Shown: positions 17,520 to 26,441 of the stretch, piece after piece | Position numbering within the stretch: the first letter of the stretch is position 1 | Layout: each line of letters begins with the position of its first letter | Assembly (NCBI RefSeq): GCF_003351225.1 | Contig: NZ_QQSY01000002.1 | Coordinates: 819,917-883,916 of the forward strand | DNA length: 64,000 nt | Origin: Dyella solisilvae | GTDB taxonomy: Bacteria; Pseudomonadota; Gammaproteobacteria; Xanthomonadales; Rhodanobacteraceae | Direction of reading: 5' to 3' | Translations under genes and position numbers: made by a program | Notes under the pieces: generated by a model | Seen by the model: only the letters and a program-made list of their open reading frames with translations | What the model was told of the DNA's origin: nothing | The model's database searches: none

Positions 17520-18029
17520 ATGTCCGTCTTGACCATCCTCGAATTTCCCGACCCCCGCCTGCGCACCAGGGCCGAGCCCGTGCGCGTTTTCGACGCCGAA
17601 CTCAAGCAGTTCGTGGCCGACATGTTCGAGACCATGTACGCCGCCAACGGCGTGGGCCTGGCCGCGACCCAGGTCAACGTGCATCAGCAGGTGCTGGTGG
17701 CCGACATGAGCGAGGAGCGCGACCAGCCGCTGGTGCTGATCAATGCGCAGATCCTGTCCAAGGATGGCGACCAGGTCTATCAGGAAGGCTGCCTGTCCTT
17801 CCCGGGCATCTATGCCGACGTCACCCGCGCCCTCAAGGTAAAGGTGAAGGCCAACGACGTGGATGGCAACGAGGTCGTGATGGACTTCGAGGGCCCGCTC
17901 GCCGTGTGCATCCAGCACGAGATGGACCATCTGGCCGGCAAGGTCTTCGTCGACTACCTGTCCCCGCTGAAGCGTTCCATGCTGCTCAAGCGCCTGGAAA
18001 AGCAGCGCAAGCAGGCGGCCAGCGCTTGA
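17520..18029 (+). CDS. def: Peptide deformylase
   Basis: Def removes the formyl group from the initiator Met of nascent proteins. The 169-residue metalloenzyme has the three signature motifs: GVGLAATQ at 44-51, EGCLS at 89-93 (metal ligand Cys91) and HEMDH at 133-137 (ligands His133 and His137, catalytic Glu134). A TACAAT -10-like hexamer at 17441-17446 may serve the def-fmt operon, but no -35 stands out. The stop codon overlaps the TTG start of fmt, a tight translational coupling of two functionally paired genes. Confidence 0.97.
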   Translation: MSVLTILEFPDPRLRTRAEPVRVFDAELKQFVADMFETMYAANGVGLAATQVNVHQQVLVADMSEERDQPLVLINAQILSKDGDQVYQEGCLSFPGIYADVTRALKVKVKANDVDGNEVVMDFEGPLAVCIQHEMDHLAGKVFVDYLSPLKRSMLLKRLEKQRKQAASA

Positions 18030-18952
18030 AGCTCCGCGTCGTTTTCGCGGGCACCCCCGAATTTTCCGTACCCTGCCTCGAAGCCTGCCGCGCCAGCGGC
18101 GCCGAGGTCGTGGCCGTCTATACCCAGCCGGACCGTCCTGCCGGCCGTGGCCGCAAGCTGACCCCCAGCCCGGTCAAGCAGGCCGCGCTGGCAGCCGGCA
18201 TCCCGGTCGAGCAGCCTGAATCGCTGAAGTCCGAACTGGCGCGGACCACGCTGGCGTCCTACGCGCCGGACCTGATGGTGGTGGTGGCCTATGGCCTGAT
18301 CCTGCCGCGCAAGGTGCTGGCGATTCCCCGGCTGGGCTGCTGGAACGTGCACGCCAGCCTGCTGCCGCGCTGGCGCGGCGCGGCGCCGATCCAGCGCGCG
18401 ATCCTCGCCGGCGATGCCGAGAGCGGGGTCGACCTGATGCAGATGGAAGCGGGCCTGGACACCGGCCCCGTGTTGCTCGAACGCCGCACGCCGATCTCGC
18501 GCGAGGACACCGGCGGCTCGCTGCACGACCGCCTCGCCGCGCTTGGCGCAGAGGTGCTCGCCGAAGGGCTGGCCCGGGTGATGGCCGGCGAATCGATGGT
18601 GGCGCGTCCGCAGCCGGACGAAGGCGTCACGTACGCCCACAAGCTGGACAAGGCCGAGGCGCGACTGGATTTCAGTCGCCCGGCAATCGAACTGGAGCGC
18701 CAGGTGCGCGCGTTTGATCCGTGGCCGGTGGCCGAGGGCGAGGTGGGCGGCGAAACCCTGCGTGTCTGGGCTGCTCGCGCCGTCGATGGCCGCGAGGGCG
18801 CGGAGCCCGGCTCGGTGCTTGGCATGAGCCGCGATGGCATCGACATCGCCTGCGGTGAGGGCGCGTTGCGCGTGACAGCGCTTCAGCGCGCCGGCGGCAA
18901 GCGCATCACGGCGGCGGATTACTGCAACGCCATAAAGACGCGCGGCGGCTGA
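18026..18952 (+). CDS. fmt: Methionyl-tRNA formyltransferase
   Basis: Fmt formylates Met-tRNA(fMet) using 10-formyl-tetrahydrofolate. The 308-residue protein has the catalytic triad-like residues Asn107, His109 and Asp145 in [15 protein letters not shown] and LDTGPVLL. Its N-terminus [13 protein letters not shown] is typical. There is no ATG at the right place; the TTG at 18026 overlaps the def stop as TTGA and matches the homologous N-terminus exactly. The C-terminal OB-like domain for tRNA binding ends in [12 protein letters not shown]. It forms an operon with def and probably rsmB. Confidence 0.95.
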   Translation: MKLRVVFAGTPEFSVPCLEACRASGAEVVAVYTQPDRPAGRGRKLTPSPVKQAALAAGIPVEQPESLKSELARTTLASYAPDLMVVVAYGLILPRKVLAIPRLGCWNVHASLLPRWRGAAPIQRAILAGDAESGVDLMQMEAGLDTGPVLLERRTPISREDTGGSLHDRLAALGAEVLAEGLARVMAGESMVARPQPDEGVTYAHKLDKAEARLDFSRPAIELERQVRAFDPWPVAEGEVGGETLRVWAARAVDGREGAEPGSVLGMSRDGIDIACGEGALRVTALQRAGGKRITAADYCNAIKTRGG

Positions 18953-18958
18953 GACACC

Positions 18959-19099
18959 GTCATTCCGGCGAAAGCCGGAATCCAGTGACTTGAACACCCG
19001 GCTTGGACCGCAACGCATAATGCGCTGGATAGCAGTTCAAAGCGGTATCGCGACAACCCCACACCAACGCCACTGGATTCCGGCTTTCGCCGGAATGAC
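18959..19099. repeat. Inverted pair of 29-bp REP-like elements
   Basis: A 29-base unit at 18959-18987, itself containing a TTCCGGC/GCCGGAA hairpin, recurs as an exact reverse complement at 19071-19099. An 83-base spacer separates the two arms, and the pair sits between fmt and rsmB. Variants occur at 37885-37913, 54293-54312 and 59576-59683. Confidence 0.85.
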
Positions 19100-19159
19100 G
19101 GGCGTGAGGCCTGGCGCCTTTACTCTCGCTTCTCACTCCTCTCCACTATTTTCTGCCCC

Positions 19160-20455
19160 ATGACAGACACCCGCGCCCTCGCTGCCCAGGCCCTTGCTGA
19201 CGTCGCCCTGCGCGGCGCCTCGCTGCGCGACGCGATGGAGCGTTACGCGCCGAAGCTCGCCGATTCTCGCGACCGCGCGCTGCTGATGGCGTTGTTGAGC
19301 GACGGAGCGCGCTGGTGGCTGCGTTTCGATCCGGCGCTGGACCGGCTGCTGGACAAGCCGCTGCGCCAGAAGGAGCCGGCCGTGCATGCCCTGCTGGTGC
19401 TGGGGCTGGTGCAGCTGGAGATCCTCGAACTACCCGACTACGCCGCCGTGGCCGCCACCGTGCAGGCCACGCGCGCCCTGCAGCGCCCGCGGCTGGCGGG
19501 CCTGGTCAATGCCGTGCTTCGCCGTTGGCAGCGTGAGCGCACCGAGCTGCTGGCCGCACTGGATGCCAAGCCGCAGGCCCGCCACGCCCATCCGGCCTGG
19601 CTGGCCAAGGCCATCGCGCGTGACTGGCCCGACGAGGCCGATGCGGTGATGGCCGCGGACAACCGCGAACCGCCCCTGATGCTGCGGGTGAACCGGCGTC
19701 GCGCCCAACGTGATGCGCTGCTCGAGCGCTTGCGCCTGGACGGCTATACGGCCGAGCCACATGACTGGCTGGAAGACGGCATCGTGCTGCCACACAGCGC
19801 CGACGTGACGCGCATGCCGGGCTTCGCCGCCGGTGAGTTCGCCGTGCAGGACGGCGCAGCGCAGATCGCCGCCGACCTGGCCGAAGTCCGCGATGGCCAA
19901 CGCGTGCTCGACGCCTGCGCCGCCCCCGGTGGCAAGGCCTGCCACCTGCTCGAGCGCGCGGATATCGCCCTGACCGCGCTGGAATTCGACGCCAGGCGCG
20001 CCACGCGCATCAGCCAGAATCTCGAACGCCTCGGCCTGTCGGCCCAGATAGCGATCGGCGATGCGGGCGAGCCCAAGGACTGGTGGGACGGCAAGCCGTT
20101 CGACCGCATCCTGATCGACGCGCCCTGTTCGGCGACCGGCGTGTTGCGCCGCCGCCCGGACGTGCGCCTGCACCGGCGCGAGAGCGATATCGCGCCATTG
20201 GTGGCGCAGCAGCGGCGCATCCTCGCGGCGCTGTGGCCATTGCTGGCGCCGGGTGGCCGGCTGCTCTACATCACCTGCTCGATGCTGCGCGCCGAGAACG
20301 AGGCCGTGGTGGGCGAGTGGCTGGCGACGCAGGTGGATGCACGCTCCATCCCTGTCACCTTGCCGGTAGGGCAAGCGGCGACGCATGGCTGGCAGATCCT
20401 GCCGGGGGATGGCGATCTGGACGGCATGTACTATGCCGTGATCGAAAAGGCCTGA
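19160..20455 (+). CDS. rsmB: 16S rRNA (cytosine-967 C5)-methyltransferase RsmB
   Basis: RsmB methylates C967 of 16S rRNA using S-adenosylmethionine. The 431-residue protein has an N-terminal NusB-like RNA-binding domain (about 1-135) and a C-terminal Rossmann methyltransferase. The latter contains DACAAPGGKACHLLE for SAM binding, DAPCSATGVLRRRPD with one catalytic Cys, and the TCSMLRAENE motif with the second Cys. It follows fmt by 207 bases filled with an inverted repeat pair. The def-fmt-rsmB order is conserved in gammaproteobacteria. Confidence 0.96.
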   Translation: MTDTRALAAQALADVALRGASLRDAMERYAPKLADSRDRALLMALLSDGARWWLRFDPALDRLLDKPLRQKEPAVHALLVLGLVQLEILELPDYAAVAATVQATRALQRPRLAGLVNAVLRRWQRERTELLAALDAKPQARHAHPAWLAKAIARDWPDEADAVMAADNREPPLMLRVNRRRAQRDALLERLRLDGYTAEPHDWLEDGIVLPHSADVTRMPGFAAGEFAVQDGAAQIAADLAEVRDGQRVLDACAAPGGKACHLLERADIALTALEFDARRATRISQNLERLGLSAQIAIGDAGEPKDWWDGKPFDRILIDAPCSATGVLRRRPDVRLHRRESDIAPLVAQQRRILAALWPLLAPGGRLLYITCSMLRAENEAVVGEWLATQVDARSIPVTLPVGQAATHGWQILPGDGDLDGMYYAVIEKA

Positions 20456-20544
20456 CGCCCACGTAGCTGGCCGCACCCGGGCGGTCGCTTCCCGGCGACG
20501 TCCGGTCGGTCGCCGGCGACATCGCCAGCCCACGGAACCCTCGC

Positions 20545-22275
20545 ATGTCCGCTGCTGCTCCCGCCACCGTCCAGGAACGCCGCACGTTCTGGCTGCTGCT
20601 CCTGATTGCCGTGGTGGTGATCGGCGCCGGCATCGGCCTGCGCGATCCCTGGCCGTCGGACGAACCGCGTTTCACCCTGGTCGCCAAGCACATGGTGGAG
20701 AGCGGCGACTGGCTGTTTCCCCACCGTGGCAGTGAGCTGTATTCGGACAAGCCGCCGATGCTGTTCTGGCTGGAGGCGGCCAGCTACACGGGGCTTGGAA
20801 GCTGGCGCATCGCCTTCCTGCTGCCCTCCCTGCTGGCGGCGCTGGGCTGCCTGCTGGCGGTGTATGACCTGGGGAGCCGGCTGTGGAACCGGCAGGTGGG
20901 CCTGTACGCGGCCGCGGGGCTGCTGATCACCTTCCAGTTCGTCTACCAGACCAAGCGCGCGCAGATCGACCCGCTGGTGATGTTCTTCCTCACCGCAGGC
21001 AACTGGGGATTGCTGGTGCACATGCTGGACGGGCCGAACTGGCGCGCGTACTGGCTGGGCTGCTTCTCCGCCGGACTGGGCGTGATCACCAAGGGCGTGG
21101 GTGTGCTCGCGCTGCTGCTGGTGCTGCCCTACCTGGTCGCCGTACTAGGTCGCTGGCAAGGCGTGTCGCGCATGGGCGAGGGCGCCTGGTGGCGATGGCT
21201 GCTGGGACCGGTCGCGCTGCTTGTTGCCGTTGCGCTGTGGCTCGTTCCCATGCTGCTCGGCGCCAAAGCGCATGCCGGTGATCCGGCCTACGCGGCCTAC
21301 GTCAACGACATCCTGTTCCACCAGACCGCGGGCCGCTACGGCAACTCCTGGGATCATCATCATTCGCCGCTGTTCTACGTGCCCATCGTCCTGTTCACCT
21401 GGCTGCCGCTGTCGCTGACCTACCCCGGCACACTGCCGCGCTGGTGGCGCGCACTGAAGGCGAAGGACGCGCGCATCCTCCTGCCGCTGAGCTGGATCGT
21501 GCTGGTGCTGGTGTTCTTCTCCATCCCCAGGGGCAAGCGCGACGTCTACATCATGCCGGCGCTGCCGATGCTGGCGCTGGTGACGGCGCCTTATCTCGGC
21601 GAACTGCTCAGGCAGCGCTGGCTGCGCATCGCCGGACTGGTCTTCATCGGCGTGATGGGCGCGGCGATGCTGCTGGTGGGCGGCGCGGCGCTGATTGCCC
21701 ATCCGAGGTTCACCACCGAACTGGCGAGCGGGCGTGGTTTCGAGGACGGCGGCCACGCACTGTGGCTGATGATGGTGACCATCGGCGCCAGCCAGCTGCT
21801 GGTGGTGGCGGCCCTGCGCGTGCGCCATGCCGTCGCCGCCGTGGCCGCTGGCCTGGCGGTGATGTGGGTGGTGTGGAGCCTTTGGGCCTATCCCATCCTC
21901 AATGACTCCAGCTCGGCGGCCGGCGTGATGCAGGAGGTCCGCGAGCACCTCGCGCCCGGTGACCAGCTCGGCATGGTCGCGTGGAAGGAGCAGAACCTGT
22001 TGATGCTCGATCACTCCGCGGTCGATTTCGGCTTCACCCGGCCCTGGCGTGACCAATACGCCGCCGCGGTGGCCTGGCAGGCGCAGGACCCGTCGCGTCG
22101 CTGGCTGTTCGCCCTCGATCCGGCGCTGGCCCAGTGCGTCGATCGCAGCAAGGCGGTGGCGCTGGGCCACGCCAATCGGCGCGAATGGTGGATGTTCAAG
22201 GCCGATGCCGTGATCCCGGGATGCCTGCCGAACGAAGGCGTGGATCGGCTGCCGGCGGCAGCCCAGGACGACTGA
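20545..22275 (+). CDS. ArnT-like glycosyltransferase family 39 membrane protein
   Basis: The 576-residue polytopic inner-membrane protein belongs to the PMT/ArnT superfamily, which transfers sugars from polyprenyl-phosphate donors on the periplasmic side, often to lipid A or core. The acidic pair Asp39-Glu40 lies in the first periplasmic loop in the motif DEPR, followed by YSDKPPMLFWL. About 12 hydrophobic segments follow, with a soluble C-terminal domain from roughly residue 430. It meets the opposite-strand GT4 gene with only two bases between stops. Substrate is unknown; the LPS-core context suggests lipid A or core. Confidence 0.85.
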   Translation: MSAAAPATVQERRTFWLLLLIAVVVIGAGIGLRDPWPSDEPRFTLVAKHMVESGDWLFPHRGSELYSDKPPMLFWLEAASYTGLGSWRIAFLLPSLLAALGCLLAVYDLGSRLWNRQVGLYAAAGLLITFQFVYQTKRAQIDPLVMFFLTAGNWGLLVHMLDGPNWRAYWLGCFSAGLGVITKGVGVLALLLVLPYLVAVLGRWQGVSRMGEGAWWRWLLGPVALLVAVALWLVPMLLGAKAHAGDPAYAAYVNDILFHQTAGRYGNSWDHHHSPLFYVPIVLFTWLPLSLTYPGTLPRWWRALKAKDARILLPLSWIVLVLVFFSIPRGKRDVYIMPALPMLALVTAPYLGELLRQRWLRIAGLVFIGVMGAAMLLVGGAALIAHPRFTTELASGRGFEDGGHALWLMMVTIGASQLLVVAALRVRHAVAAVAAGLAVMWVVWSLWAYPILNDSSSAAGVMQEVREHLAPGDQLGMVAWKEQNLLMLDHSAVDFGFTRPWRDQYAAAVAWQAQDPSRRWLFALDPALAQCVDRSKAVALGHANRREWWMFKADAVIPGCLPNEGVDRLPAAAQDD

Positions 22276-22277
22276 GG

Positions 22278-23402
22278 CTAACCGGCCTGGCGCCCCGCCA
22301 GTAACCGCTCGTACACCGCCTCGGTCCGTTCCACGAACAGTGGCAGCCCGAATTCCCGCTCGGCATGCCGCCGTGCCGCCTCGCCCATGGCAGGCAGCGC
22401 ATCGCGCTCTGCGAGCATGGTCGTCACTGCCGCCGCCATGGCGGCGCGGTCGCGTACGGGTACCAGCCAGCCGTCGACACCCACTTCCAGGTTTTCCGGC
22501 AGGCCAGCGTAGTCCGTGAGCAGCACCGGCTTGCCCATCGCCATCATCTCGCGGCAGGCGAAAGAGATCGTCTCGACGTCGTAGGACAGCACGAAGCCGG
22601 CGTCGAAGGCGGCCACCAGCGGGCGCGGGTCGGTCAGCACACCGGGAAATACCACCTGACCGGACAGGCCCAGCTCCGCCACGCGCGCCAAGTGCTCCGC
22701 CTTGGGCGGCACACCGGCAAGCAGCACACGCACGCGCCGGCGCGTCGGCTCGGGCAGCAACGCGAGCGCCTCGAGCAGGTCCATCCAGCCCTTGTAGCTG
22801 GCCGTGCCGGCATTGCTGCCGAGCAGCAGCAGGCTGTCGTCGCCATCGTTCCAGCGGGCACGTTCCGCAGCGACAAGGTCCGCCGGCCAGGGCGACCAGC
22901 GATCGATATCCACGCCGTTGTACACGGTGTCCAGCCGGCAACGGCGATAGGCGGTGCGCAGCAGCTCACGGCGGGTGTAGTCGCATACCGCGATCACCTG
23001 GTCCGTGTGGCGCGCCCGCAACCACGCGCCCAGGCCACGCACGACTTTGGAATTGTGCTTGGTCCACACCAGCGCCGGCCGCTTCGGCGGCATCGCCGAC
23101 AGCACCAGCCGGTGGTCAGCCGAGCCGTTGACGTGCACCAGGTCGAAGGCCTGTGTGCGCAGGTATTCGGCCAACTTCGCCCGGGCGCGGCTGCGCGCCT
23201 TCCACTTTTTCAGGCCGTTGGGAAACGGCTGGTCGAGCACGAACACGCCGGGCAGCGCGCGGGCCTCGCGATTGAGGCGGCTACCCGGCGGCGCGGCGAC
23301 GTGCACCTCGTGGCGCGCCGCCAGCGCGGCCGCCAGCTCGCGGATATAGGTGGTGTGTCCACCGCCGTCACCGGTATGGAAGTTGGTGTATAGCAGCTTC
23401 AT
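22278..23402 (-). CDS. Glycosyltransferase family 4
   Basis: The 374-residue cytoplasmic enzyme has a GT-B fold. The N-terminal half carries the acceptor-domain segment YTNFHTGDGGGHTTYIREL. The C-terminal half carries the nucleotide-sugar site SFACREMMAMGKPVLLTDYAGLPE and an E-x7-E-like stretch. It probably adds one sugar to a lipid-linked or core acceptor. The ATG overlaps the stop of the upstream GT2 gene (ATGA), so it is the last cistron of a four-gene operon that includes the O-antigen ligase-like protein. Sugar and linkage cannot be assigned. Confidence 0.88.
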   Translation of the reverse strand: MKLLYTNFHTGDGGGHTTYIRELAAALAARHEVHVAAPPGSRLNREARALPGVFVLDQPFPNGLKKWKARSRARAKLAEYLRTQAFDLVHVNGSADHRLVLSAMPPKRPALVWTKHNSKVVRGLGAWLRARHTDQVIAVCDYTRRELLRTAYRRCRLDTVYNGVDIDRWSPWPADLVAAERARWNDGDDSLLLLGSNAGTASYKGWMDLLEALALLPEPTRRRVRVLLAGVPPKAEHLARVAELGLSGQVVFPGVLTDPRPLVAAFDAGFVLSYDVETISFACREMMAMGKPVLLTDYAGLPENLEVGVDGWLVPVRDRAAMAAAVTTMLAERDALPAMGEAARRHAEREFGLPLFVERTEAVYERLLAGRQAG

Positions 23403-24241
23403 GCGGCGCGGTCGCCGTCGCCCAGCAGATCGACGTGCTGGTTTATGCCTCGCTCGCACCAACGGATGCCCTCGTTGCGCGTGGCGAAGAACAGGCGATT
23501 GTTCGGCAGGCTCATGTCGTCCACATCCGGCGGTGACCGTGAGTCATGCCACAGATGCACCGCCAGCGCGCACCACTTGAGCGGACGGCGGCGCAGGCCG
23601 GCATTCTCCAGGCGCGCGGCCAGCTCGCGGTCTTCCGCGCCATAGCCTTCCATGCGCTCGTCGAAGCCGTTCACGCGCAGCAGGTCGTCGCGCCAGAAGC
23701 TCATGTTGCAGCTCATCACCCGGCCGCCGTTGCGCGAACGCGACTTCCAGCGCGCCAGCCAGGGCGCGCGAAATGCGTACAGCCGCTTGGTGCCGTCAAA
23801 TTCGTCGAAATTGGCCCGGCACCACGGCGCAAACACCGGCTTGCCGCCCGCCAGCAGACGCTGCGATTCCGCCGGCGTGGCCTTGAGCCGGCCGCCCTGC
23901 AGGAAATAACCGCGTTCGGCCAGCATCAGGTGGTCGGCGATGAAGCTCGGATGCACCAGCATGTCGCCGTCGAGCAGGATGATGTAGTCGCCGCGGCTTG
24001 AGGCAATGCCACGGTTGCGCGCGCGTGCCGCGCGGAAGCCGTGATCTTCCTGCCACTGGTGGCGCAGCGGCACGGGAAAGGTGGGCGAAATGCGCGCGAT
24101 CAGCGCCGCCGTGTCCGGCCGCGAACCGTCGTCGGCGATGATCACCTCGTACGGCAGCTCGGTCTGGCGGGCGAGCCCCTCCAGCACGCGCTCCAGCGCG
24201 CCGGGCCAGTTGTAGGTGATGACGACGACGGAGACCTTCAT
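23399..24241 (-). CDS. Glycosyltransferase family 2, GalT-like
   Basis: The 280-residue GT-A enzyme begins VSVVVITYNWPGALERVLEGL and has the metal-binding segment LLDGDML. A C-terminal GYGAEDRELAARL motif is typical of the galactosyltransferase-like (Glyco_transf_7C) group. It is clearly paralogous to the GT2 at 25434-26330. The start overlaps the stop of the O-antigen ligase-like gene (ATGA) and its stop overlaps the GT4 start, so expression is coupled. The role inferred is sugar addition to LPS core. Confidence 0.88.
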   Translation of the reverse strand: MKVSVVVITYNWPGALERVLEGLARQTELPYEVIIADDGSRPDTAALIARISPTFPVPLRHQWQEDHGFRAARARNRGIASSRGDYIILLDGDMLVHPSFIADHLMLAERGYFLQGGRLKATPAESQRLLAGGKPVFAPWCRANFDEFDGTKRLYAFRAPWLARWKSRSRNGGRVMSCNMSFWRDDLLRVNGFDERMEGYGAEDRELAARLENAGLRRRPLKWCALAVHLWHDSRSPPDVDDMSLPNNRLFFATRNEGIRWCERGINQHVDLLGDGDRAA

Positions 24242-25437
24242 GCGGTCTCCTTCCAGCGGCCCAGCGAGAGGCTCAGCGCCAGCGGCAGCCAGGTCAGCAG
24301 CCAGCCCGGACGCGGGCTGTCCACCAGATGCGGCTGGTCGAACTGCACCATCACCATGCCGAACACCCACAAACCCACCACCACCTGGCCCAGCGTCGAG
24401 TCGCGATGCAGCCAGGCGCGCCAGCCCAGCGCCAGCCAGATACCGCTCCACATCAGCAGGCCCACCAGGCCCAGTTCGACGGCGAGCTGGCTGAACAGGT
24501 TGTGGACGTGGGTGTACAGGTCGGGCCCCAGGTAAAAATGGAAGGCGTTGCCCATGCCCCGCCCGCGCAAGGGATGCTGCAGGAACAGCGCCCAGGCCTG
24601 CTCGAAGATCTGCGGACGCATCGAGAGGCCGCGCTCCAGCAGCAGCGGCAGGTTGACCACCACCGCGACGCCCGCCACCAGCAAGGCCGCGCCTGCCGAG
24701 AACCACGCCCTGCGCCCGCCACGGCAGAGCACCATGGCAAGGAACCCGGCCAGCAGGGCGCCCCAGGCGCTACGCGTATAGGTGAGCAGCACGAACGCGG
24801 CGAGCACGGCGATGGCCAGCCACTTGGCGATGCGCAGGGCGCGGGGCTGGATACGCCATGGCCATAGCCAGATCAGCGCCGCGCCCATGGCCGCGGCGGC
24901 GAGGTTGGCGTTGTCCATGACGCCGAAGCCGCTGATGCGTCCATCGATTTCCGGATGCAGGAACGACCAGGCGATGGCCACCACGGCCACCACCGCCAGC
25001 GCCAGGCTCATGCCCACCAGCAGGCTGCGGATGCGCTCCTGACCCAGCGCGACGCCTTGCTGCCAGGCGATCAGGAAAAACACGATGCTCACGCTGTGGC
25101 CGGCCTCGTCGGCCGGGCGCGGCGCGTGGCTCCACGCCAGCGAGAGCAGGCTCCAGCCGAGCAGGGCAAAGGTCCACGGCATCAGTGGCTGTCGCCATAG
25201 CTCTCGCCCGCAGGACGGGCGCATCACCAGCAGGATCAGCGCGGGCAGGTAGAGGGTCAGGCCCAGTACGTACTGATAGGCCTTGCCCGGGTTATAGGAC
25301 GCGCCCGCAGGCATCACCGCCATGCCGACGACCAGCCAGGCCACGCCCGCAAACAACAGCTGACGTACCCAGGGCGCAACGGCGCGGCCGGCCGGCGCAT
25401 CCATCGCCGGAAGGGCCAGGGAAAACACAGACCTCAT
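24238..25437 (-). CDS. O-antigen ligase family membrane protein
   Basis: The 399-residue inner-membrane protein has about 11-12 hydrophobic segments. It carries the Wzy_C/WaaL signature region: YTRSAWGALLAG in the middle and a large periplasmic loop with HPLRGRGMGNAFHFYLG and HVHNLFSQLAVELG. Such proteins join undecaprenyl-linked O-polysaccharide to lipid A-core or act as related polymerases or glycan ligases. Its place between two GT2 genes, with ATGA overlaps at both ends, supports an LPS role. WaaL, Wzy and protein O-oligosaccharyltransferases cannot be separated by sequence alone. Confidence 0.85.
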   Translation of the reverse strand: MRSVFSLALPAMDAPAGRAVAPWVRQLLFAGVAWLVVGMAVMPAGASYNPGKAYQYVLGLTLYLPALILLVMRPSCGRELWRQPLMPWTFALLGWSLLSLAWSHAPRPADEAGHSVSIVFFLIAWQQGVALGQERIRSLLVGMSLALAVVAVVAIAWSFLHPEIDGRISGFGVMDNANLAAAAMGAALIWLWPWRIQPRALRIAKWLAIAVLAAFVLLTYTRSAWGALLAGFLAMVLCRGGRRAWFSAGAALLVAGVAVVVNLPLLLERGLSMRPQIFEQAWALFLQHPLRGRGMGNAFHFYLGPDLYTHVHNLFSQLAVELGLVGLLMWSGIWLALGWRAWLHRDSTLGQVVVGLWVFGMVMVQFDQPHLVDSPRPGWLLTWLPLALSLSLGRWKETA

Positions 25438-26330
25438 GCGTGGGCGGCCTCGTGGGCGCGCAGGTCCGGCGGCGCCTGCATGAAGTCCGGCAGGTGGGCG
25501 TCCAGCCCCTGCACGCTGCGCACGCGACCCTCGCTACGGGCCTCGTTGAGCAGGCGGTTGTTGGGCAGGTCCGGATCGCTAGGATCGGGTGGCGCCACGC
25601 TGCGGTGCTCCAGGTGCAGGGCCAGCGCGGCGAACTTGATCTGGCTGCGCTTCAACCCGGCGTTGCGCAGGCGCAGGTCCAGTTCCAGGTCTTCGCTGCC
25701 GTAACCCTGCATGCGCTCGTCATAGCCGTTCACGCGCACCAGGTCCTCGCGCCAGAAGCTGACGTTGCAGCCCATCGGGTGGCCGCTCGAGCGGGCCTTG
25801 AGGCGCGCCAGCAGGGGCAGACGCAGGGTGTGGTGGCGGCGGCCGAAATGGTAGGTGCTGCGGTCATGCTCGGTACGGAAATAAGCGTCAACAAACCAGC
25901 CAAAGCGCGGCTCGCCGCCTGCCAGCAGACGCGCCGTTTCCACTTCGGTGGTGCGGATGCGGGTGCCCTGCAGGAAGTGCCCGGGCCGCGCCAGCCGAAG
26001 GTGATCGGCCACGAAATGGCGATGCAGGATCATGTCGCCATCCAGCTGGATCAGGTACTCGCCGCGCGCGGCGGCGATGCCCCGGTTGCGGCAGCGCGCC
26101 AGCCGGAAGCCATCGTCAGGTTGCCACACATGGCGCAGCGGAACCGGGAAGTCGCGCGCGATATCGCGCAACAGCTGCGCGGTGTCTTCGCGCGATCCGT
26201 CGTCGGCGATGATCACCTCGTCTGGCAGGCGGCTCTGTTCCGCCACGCTGCGCAGGACGAGCGCGAGCGCATCCTTCCAGTTGTAGGTGGAGATCATCAG
26301 GGAGACGCTGGCGACAGCGGGATTGGACAT
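25434..26330 (-). CDS. Glycosyltransferase family 2, GalT-like (first gene of operon)
   Basis: The 298-residue enzyme is a paralogue of the GT2 at 23399-24241. It shares the openings STYNWKDALALVLRS and DEVIIADDGSREDTAQLL, the LDGDMILH metal site and the GYGSEDLELDLRLRNAG C-terminal motif. A 16-codon upstream in-frame extension exists, but the ATG at 26330 gives the usual short N-terminus. Its stop overlaps the ligase-like gene start. Two related enzymes bracketing the ligase suggest successive or alternative sugar additions to the same acceptor. Confidence 0.87.
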   Translation of the reverse strand: MSNPAVASVSLMISTYNWKDALALVLRSVAEQSRLPDEVIIADDGSREDTAQLLRDIARDFPVPLRHVWQPDDGFRLARCRNRGIAAARGEYLIQLDGDMILHRHFVADHLRLARPGHFLQGTRIRTTEVETARLLAGGEPRFGWFVDAYFRTEHDRSTYHFGRRHHTLRLPLLARLKARSSGHPMGCNVSFWREDLVRVNGYDERMQGYGSEDLELDLRLRNAGLKRSQIKFAALALHLEHRSVAPPDPSDPDLPNNRLLNEARSEGRVRSVQGLDAHLPDFMQAPPDLRAHEAAHA

Positions 26331-26441
26331 GGCTTGGTCGATATCTTCGTTTGACCCGCGACAGCCCGCGGCCGGCAAAGCTCAATGAGGCTAATCTCAA
26401 GCGCAGTAATGCCGCATAAAGCCGCGGCGGGGGACAGCTAC

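Noticed and set aside
18026-18952. Frameshift at the def-fmt junction
   Set aside because: The lack of ATG is explained by a TTG start overlapping the def stop; the reading frames of both genes are intact.
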